From the NCBI GenBank assembly GCA_009996555.1, contig JAACZX010000058.1:1-9607 (forward strand): 9,607 bases of DNA, read 5' to 3'. Under the pieces are notes generated by a model. It saw only the letters and a list, made by a program, of their open reading frames with translations, made no database searches and was not told where the DNA came from. Both the position numbers and the translations under genes were made by a program. Origin of the DNA: Chitinophagaceae bacterium. Lineage in GTDB: Bacteria; Bacteroidota; Bacteroidia; Chitinophagales; Chitinophagaceae. Shown piece by piece: positions 6,114 to 9,607 of the stretch. Numbering within the stretch: position 1 is the first letter of the stretch; every line of letters begins with the position of its first letter.

Positions 6114-6120
6114 ATTTTTG
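6113..6120 (+). promoter_or_regulatory. cca: -7 box of cca
   Basis: TATTTTTG matches TAnnTTTG exactly and lies 7 bases before the ATG at 6128, so the mRNA leader should be about 0-3 bases. No TTG is present at the -33 spacing; the 7-base array fills that position. Confidence 0.55.
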
Positions 6121-6127
6121 TCCTCTT

Positions 6128-7549
6128 ATGATGATCGATTGTTCAGCAAAAGAACTGGAGTTATTACAAATCATTGGTAATTGTGCACAGCGGCTGCAGG
6201 TGCCTTGTTATCTTGTTGGCGGCTTTGTGCGTGATAAATTATTACAGCGTCCTTGTAAAGATCTTGATTTTGTTTGCGTGGGCGATGGCATTGCACTGGC
6301 ACAGGAAGTGGCACAACAATTTAAACCCGCACCACAGGTTTCGTTCTTTAAAACATTCGGTACAGCCAATATTAAAGTAGATGGATTTGAGATTGAATTT
6401 GTAGGCGCACGGAAAGAAAGTTATGCTGCTCACTCACGCAAACCCGAAGTGGAGCCGGGCTCACTGGAAGATGATCAGAAGCGAAGAGACTTCAGCATTA
6501 ATGCACTTGCCATCAGTTTAAATAAAGATGATTTCGGACAGTTGATCGATCCGTTCAATGGGGTAGAAGATCTGAAGTTAAAGATCATCCGCACACCATT
6601 GGAACCCGGCACAACCTTTAGCGACGATCCTCTGCGTATGATGCGGGCCATTCGATTTGCATCGCAATTAAATTTTACGATACTGCCTGAAACATGGCTC
6701 GGCATTAGTGAAAATGCGCATCGTATCCACATCATATCAAAAGAACGGATAGCCGACGAACTCAACAAAATTGTGTTGAGTAAAAAGCCATCTGTTGGCT
6801 TTGATCTCTTATACAAAAGTGGATTGTTGAAATTATTCTTTCCGCAAATGGTTGAACTTGCAGGTGCAGAATATATTGATGGCAAGGGGCACAAGGACAA
6901 TTTCTATCATACATTGCAGGTGCTCGATAATATTTCGGAAAACACAAATGATTTGTGGTTACGCTGGGCAGCCATTCTTCATGATATTGCAAAGCCAGCC
7001 ACCAAACGTTTTGAGCCTGGTCATGGCTGGACATTCCATGGACACGAAGTAGTAGGGGGCCGTATGGTGCCAAAAATATTTGCACAACTGAAGTTGCCTG
7101 CCAATGAAAAAATGAAGTTTGTGCGTAAGCTGGTGGAATTACATCTGCGCCCCATCAGCCTCACAAAAGAAAGCATAACGGACAGCGCTATACGCCGTTT
7201 ACTGTTTGATGCCGGTGAAGATTTTGATGCATTGATGATGTTGTGCAATGCTGATATTACATCAAAGAACCAGCAGAAGGTACAACGCTACCTGCAAAAC
7301 TTTGAACTGGTGCGCCAGCGTTGCAGGGAAGTGGAGGAAAAAGATCAAATCCGTAACTGGCAGCCGCCTATTACCGGCGAGATCATTATGCAAACATTCA
7401 ATGTGCCACCATCCCGTATTGTTGGCGATCTGAAGAACGCAATCAAAGACGCTATTTTAGATGGCGATATTGAAAACAATTACGATGCAGCCTATGCCTT
7501 TATGCTGCAAAAGGCAAAGGAAGTAAATCTTGTTCCTGTGAACGAATAA
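6128..7549 (+). CDS. cca: CCA tRNA nucleotidyltransferase (class II, HD domain)
   Basis: This 473-residue enzyme adds or repairs the 3' CCA of tRNAs from CTP and ATP without a nucleic acid template. The class II nucleotidyltransferase head shows LVGGFVRD (29-36), the metal-binding DLD (45-47) and a third carboxylate in EIEFVG (88-93). The neck carries [10 protein letters not shown] (119-128) and [19 protein letters not shown] (165-183). An HD hydrolase-type domain follows, with [11 protein letters not shown] (280-290) and TFHGHE (302-307). It is needed for the tRNA-Leu of this window, which lacks an encoded CCA. The start at 6128 was chosen because the preceding 40 in-frame codons are the repeat array and promoter box; 6131 (second Met) is equally possible. 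Some members of the superfamily are poly(A) polymerases or add only CC or A; the sequence alone does not exclude a split activity. Confidence 0.93.
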   Translation: MMIDCSAKELELLQIIGNCAQRLQVPCYLVGGFVRDKLLQRPCKDLDFVCVGDGIALAQEVAQQFKPAPQVSFFKTFGTANIKVDGFEIEFVGARKESYAAHSRKPEVEPGSLEDDQKRRDFSINALAISLNKDDFGQLIDPFNGVEDLKLKIIRTPLEPGTTFSDDPLRMMRAIRFASQLNFTILPETWLGISENAHRIHIISKERIADELNKIVLSKKPSVGFDLLYKSGLLKLFFPQMVELAGAEYIDGKGHKDNFYHTLQVLDNISENTNDLWLRWAAILHDIAKPATKRFEPGHGWTFHGHEVVGGRMVPKIFAQLKLPANEKMKFVRKLVELHLRPISLTKESITDSAIRRLLFDAGEDFDALMMLCNADITSKNQQKVQRYLQNFELVRQRCREVEEKDQIRNWQPPITGEIIMQTFNVPPSRIVGDLKNAIKDAILDGDIENNYDAAYAFMLQKAKEVNLVPVNE

Positions 7550-7560
7550 TTTTACTTTTG
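7530..7560 (+). promoter_or_regulatory. Promoter of the pRiA4b ORF-3-like gene (distal)
   Basis: TTG (7530-7532), exactly 20 bases of spacer, then TACTTTTG (7553-7560), a full match to the Bacteroidota -33/-7 pattern. It overlaps the end of cca. Transcription would start near 7565 and give a leader of about 67 bases beginning next to the GCTGATGCAGGA repeat. A second, weaker -7-like TCAATTTG lies at 7620-7627, 4 bases before the ATG. Confidence 0.5.
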
Positions 7561-7565
7561 TTATT

Positions 7566-7589
7566 GCTGATGCAGGAATAACTGATTGC
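7566..7589 (+). repeat. Direct repeat, left copy
   Basis: GCTGATGCAGGA (7566-7577), then after a short spacer TGATTGC (7583-7589). The same two blocks recur, with one base less between them, at 8198-8220, so the copies bracket the gene at 7632-8195. Confidence 0.5.
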
Positions 7590-7631
7590 TGTATGTCCAG
7601 TTTTTCTATTACCTAATCTTCAATTTGCGTT

Positions 7632-8195
7632 ATGGCTATTTTACGTTTCAGGGTTTATTGGGAAGAAGATGATGCGGTTTACCGTGATATTGCAATTAAG
7701 CATACACAAAACTTCAGGGATATGCATGATGTGATCCTGAAGGCGTATGAATTTGATAATAAACATAAGGCTACTTTTCACCGCAGTAATGATCATTGGC
7801 AAAAAGGCCGTGAAATTACACTGGAGAAATATGAAAAGGATTACAAAGCCGATCCGCTGCTGATGGAAGAAACAACAGTGGGTAGCGAAATTCGTGAACC
7901 AAACCAGAAATTTATTTACATCTACGATTTTAATAAGAACTGGACTTTTCTTGTGGAGCTCATCAACGTAAGCAAAGAAGAAAATCCCAAACTCACTTAT
8001 CCCTGTCCGGTACGCAGCGAGGGCATTGCTCCAAGCCAGTACGGCACAAAAGGCTTAGTGGGCGATAAGCTTGCTGAAATGGAAGAGAAATACGACCTGA
8101 GTGCTGTAGGTGATGGTTTTGGTGAGGAAGGAGAGGAAAGTGAAGGAGCTGAAGAAGAGGAAACAGGTACAGAAGAAGATGATACCGCATTTTGA
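7632..8195 (+). CDS. Plasmid pRiA4b ORF-3-like protein with acidic C-terminal tail
   Basis: A 187-residue, probably cytoplasmic protein. Residues 1-110 resemble the PRiA4_ORF3 (IS1096 passenger TnpR-like) fold: FRVYWEEDDAVYRDIAIKHT (6-25) leads to a helix with MHDVILKAYEFDNKHKATFH (31-50), and the hallmark YIYDFNKNWTFLVELINV (96-113) corresponds to the Y.YDFG..W...I.LE motif of the family. A Cys/Pro stretch TYPCPVRSEGIAPSQYG (122-138) is also typical. Residues about 150-187 form a strongly acidic, probably disordered tail (GEEGEESEGAEEEE). The biochemical function of the family is not established, and despite the family name I see no transposon ends here. It lies between cca and miaA in the same direction with its own promoter-like signal, and is bracketed by a direct repeat. 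Full family membership is inferred from motifs. Confidence 0.8.
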   Translation: MAILRFRVYWEEDDAVYRDIAIKHTQNFRDMHDVILKAYEFDNKHKATFHRSNDHWQKGREITLEKYEKDYKADPLLMEETTVGSEIREPNQKFIYIYDFNKNWTFLVELINVSKEENPKLTYPCPVRSEGIAPSQYGTKGLVGDKLAEMEEKYDLSAVGDGFGEEGEESEGAEEEETGTEEDDTAF

Positions 8196-8197
8196 TG

Positions 8198-8220
8198 GCT
8201 GATGCAGGATCTATGATTGC
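8198..8220 (+). repeat. Direct repeat, right copy
   Basis: GCTGATGCAGGA (8198-8209) and TGATTGC (8214-8220), matching 7566-7589. It begins 2 bases after the stop codon of the pRiA4b ORF-3-like gene. Confidence 0.5.
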
Positions 8221-8228
8221 CAATTGTT

Positions 8229-8263
8229 ATTCACAATTGACCATTGACCTCTCACCATTCACT
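8229..8263 (+). repeat. 7-base tandem array upstream of miaA (5 units)
   Basis: Five units in exact register: ATTCACA, ATTGACC, ATTGACC, TCTCACC, ATTCACT. Degraded ATTGCCA- and ATTGTT-like units precede it. It ends 35 bases before the miaA start. Unlike the other three arrays, no TAnnTTTG-like box is recognisable between it and the start codon. Confidence 0.8.
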
Positions 8264-8298
8264 TACACTGTTGAGTTCTTTACAAACTCATCAACAAT

Positions 8299-9213
8299 AT
8301 GAACAAAACCGTTATTCTTATTGCAGGCCCTACAGCCGTGGGCAAAACAGCAGTCGCTATTCAATTAGCAAAACACTTTTCTACACAAATTATTTCTGCC
8401 GATTCACGCCAGTGCTTTAAAGAGATCAGTATTGGTGTGGCCAAACCTTCAGAACAGGAGTTGCAGGAAGTAAAACATTATTTCATCAATTCGCACTCCA
8501 TTCATGAAACCGTTACAGCTGCTGCGTATGAAAAATATGCCCTTGATGCAGCTGCTGAAATTTTTAAAACACATGATATAGCTGTCATGGTTGGCGGCAC
8601 AGGTTTATACATCAAAGCTTTTTGCGAAGGCATGGATGAAATACCTGCTGTGGAAGACAATCTGCGTAATGAGCTGCAGCAACAATACAATGCATTGGGC
8701 CTTGAATGGCTGCAGCAACAATTAAAGCAACATGATCCTTTATTTGCTGCACAAGGCGAAATGCAGAACCCTCAGCGAATGCTCCGTGCACTGGAAGTTG
8801 TACGCTCAACAGGCGCATCAATTCTCAGCTTCCGGAAAGGAGAGAAACAGCAACGTTCATTTCAGATAATTAAGACAGGGCTTGATTTGCCAAGAGAAGA
8901 ATTGTACAACCGCATCAATGAACGGGTAGACATTATGATGAATGATGGTTTGCTGGAAGAAGCAAAAAAAGTATATCCATTACGTCAGCTCAATGCCTTG
9001 CAAACAGTTGGATACAGGGAACTGTTCGATTATTTTGATGGTAACAGCACACTTGAAAAGTCTGTTGAAAAGATCAAACAAAACTCACGACATTATGCTA
9101 AACGCCAGCTTACATGGTTCAGGCGTGACGAGGAAATGAAATGGTTTCATCCTTCGCAGTTGAAAGACATTATCAATTACATCGATATACAACTAAAAAC
9201 GGGGCATTATTAA
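8299..9213 (+). CDS. miaA: tRNA dimethylallyltransferase
   Basis: MiaA transfers a dimethylallyl group from DMAPP to N6 of adenosine 37 in tRNAs that read codons starting with U, the first step towards ms2i6A. The protein has 304 residues, normal for the family. The P-loop is GPTAVGKT (10-17). SADSRQ (33-38) carries the conserved catalytic Asp35. VGGTGLYIKA (98-107) and NPQRMLRALEV (157-167) are family signatures. The C-terminal part shows QTVGYRELFDYF (235-246) and SRHYAKRQLTWFRRD (263-277), which contact tRNA. The start at 8299 places the P-loop at the usual distance from the N-terminus. The stop codon TAA lies inside the terminator hairpin. The tRNA-Leu(CAG) of this window has G37 and is not a substrate. 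Confidence 0.97.
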   Translation: MNKTVILIAGPTAVGKTAVAIQLAKHFSTQIISADSRQCFKEISIGVAKPSEQELQEVKHYFINSHSIHETVTAAAYEKYALDAAAEIFKTHDIAVMVGGTGLYIKAFCEGMDEIPAVEDNLRNELQQQYNALGLEWLQQQLKQHDPLFAAQGEMQNPQRMLRALEVVRSTGASILSFRKGEKQQRSFQIIKTGLDLPREELYNRINERVDIMMNDGLLEEAKKVYPLRQLNALQTVGYRELFDYFDGNSTLEKSVEKIKQNSRHYAKRQLTWFRRDEEMKWFHPSQLKDIINYIDIQLKTGHY

Positions 9214-9225
9214 TGCCCCGTTTTT
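9195..9225. terminator. Bidirectional terminator between miaA and the convergent outer membrane gene
   Basis: A perfect inverted repeat with two 15-base arms around one central base; the core stem is CGGGGCAT/ATGCCCCG. It ends in five T residues on the plus strand and also on the minus strand, so it can stop transcripts from both sides. The miaA stop codon (9211-9213) is within the hairpin, and the stop of the minus-strand gene is 20 bases beyond it. Confidence 0.9.
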
Positions 9226-9244
9226 GTATTGGTAAATTTTTCGT

Positions 9245-9607
9245 TTAAAATTTAAACCCTACCGTAGCCACCACCTGTCCATTTGTAATTTTGTTTAACG
9301 CAAGCGGAACTCCAATATTTGGATCTTCTAACGTGTAAGGCACATGAAAACTGTTGCCAAAACTATGCAGGTAAGAAAGGTCAAGGAAAAAACCTTTATC
9401 ACGGTAGCCCACACCAAGGCTTGGTGTCATTCGCCAGTTACGGATAGGTTTACCCGATTCATCAACAATAAAATCTTTTACATAAGGGCTGCCCATAAAA
9501 TTGAACCCTGCACGAAACATATAGGTCTTGAATTTCAGTTCACCACCAAGTCTTGCATTCAGCGTCATCTTGTATGCTTCATCAATGGATTGGTTCAGGC
9601 TGTTGAA
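9245..9607 (-). CDS. Outer membrane beta-barrel protein, C-terminal fragment (OmpP1/FadL-like)
   Basis: The last 120 residues of a protein whose N-terminal part lies outside the window; the frame is open to position 9607. It shows alternating amphipathic strands separated by turns: LNARLGGELKFKTYMFRAGF, GSPYV, MTPSLGVGYRDKGFFLDLSY, and a final strand VVATVGFKF. The C-terminal Phe is the usual signal for outer membrane barrel insertion. The LGGE....RAGF...GSPY block resembles Bacteroidota OmpP1/FadL/TodX proteins, which move hydrophobic compounds such as long-chain fatty acids across the outer membrane. The specific family is inference from a fragment. It is convergent with miaA and shares its terminator. 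Confidence 0.8.
   Translation of the reverse strand, partial: FNSLNQSIDEAYKMTLNARLGGELKFKTYMFRAGFNFMGSPYVKDFIVDESGKPIRNWRMTPSLGVGYRDKGFFLDLSYLHSFGNSFHVPYTLEDPNIGVPLALNKITNGQVVATVGFKF

Noticed and set aside
6008..6127. Longer N-terminus for the CCA enzyme starting at 6008
   Set aside because: The 40 extra codons cover a hairpin, the repeat array and the -7 box and have no counterpart in the family.
7632..8195. Mobile element carrying the IS1096-passenger-like protein
   Set aside because: No transposase, terminal inverted repeats or target duplication of IS type are visible; the family name reflects history and not necessarily mobility. The direct repeat is reported separately.

Overview
The window looks like chromosomal DNA of a Bacteroidota bacterium, most likely in or near the Chitinophagaceae. 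The evidence is moderate-to-low GC, very AT-rich gene starts with almost no Shine-Dalgarno sequences, several promoter boxes of the Bacteroidota type TAnnTTTG close to start codons, a tRNA without an encoded CCA end, and protein types typical of the phylum (secreted polysaccharide-degrading enzymes, a FadL-like outer membrane protein, a pRiA4b ORF-3-like protein). The family placement is inference; no 16S or marker comparison could be made.

Layout. At the left edge a truncated secreted-protein gene (minus strand, 1-151) is divergent from a large secreted six-hairpin glycoside hydrolase (342-2381, plus). A minus-strand block follows: dapD (lysine/diaminopimelate synthesis), an EamA/DMT-type transporter and a tRNA-Leu(CAG). 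Both dapD and the tRNA are followed by clear intrinsic terminators. After a 361-base intergenic region comes a plus-strand block of housekeeping type: a GT4-like glycosyltransferase, a CCA tRNA nucleotidyltransferase, a pRiA4b ORF-3-like protein with an acidic tail, and miaA. miaA ends in a perfect bidirectional terminator shared with a convergent, truncated outer membrane beta-barrel gene at the right edge.

How the parts relate. Three elements concern tRNA maturation: the tRNA-Leu lacks CCA and so needs the CCA-adding enzyme encoded 3.5 kb away, and MiaA modifies A37 of other tRNAs, not of this one, which has G37. The left-edge genes suggest extracellular polysaccharide breakdown.

The most unusual signal is not a gene. 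Degenerate 7-base tandem arrays (ATTCACC/ATTGACC type, with an ACTTCGT variant) lie in the intergenic space directly upstream of four genes: dapD, the glycosyltransferase, the CCA enzyme and miaA. In every case the ATT(C/G)AC-like strand is the coding strand of the downstream gene. In three of the four a TAnnTTTG-like -7 box follows at once, and in two of these the start codon is so close that the mRNA should be leaderless or nearly so. Other intergenic oddities are a 35-codon ORF with its own promoter-like signal ahead of dapD, a direct repeat bracketing the pRiA4-like gene, and a roughly 9-base periodic GATT tract. No CRISPR array, prophage, insertion sequence or recognisable defence system is present.
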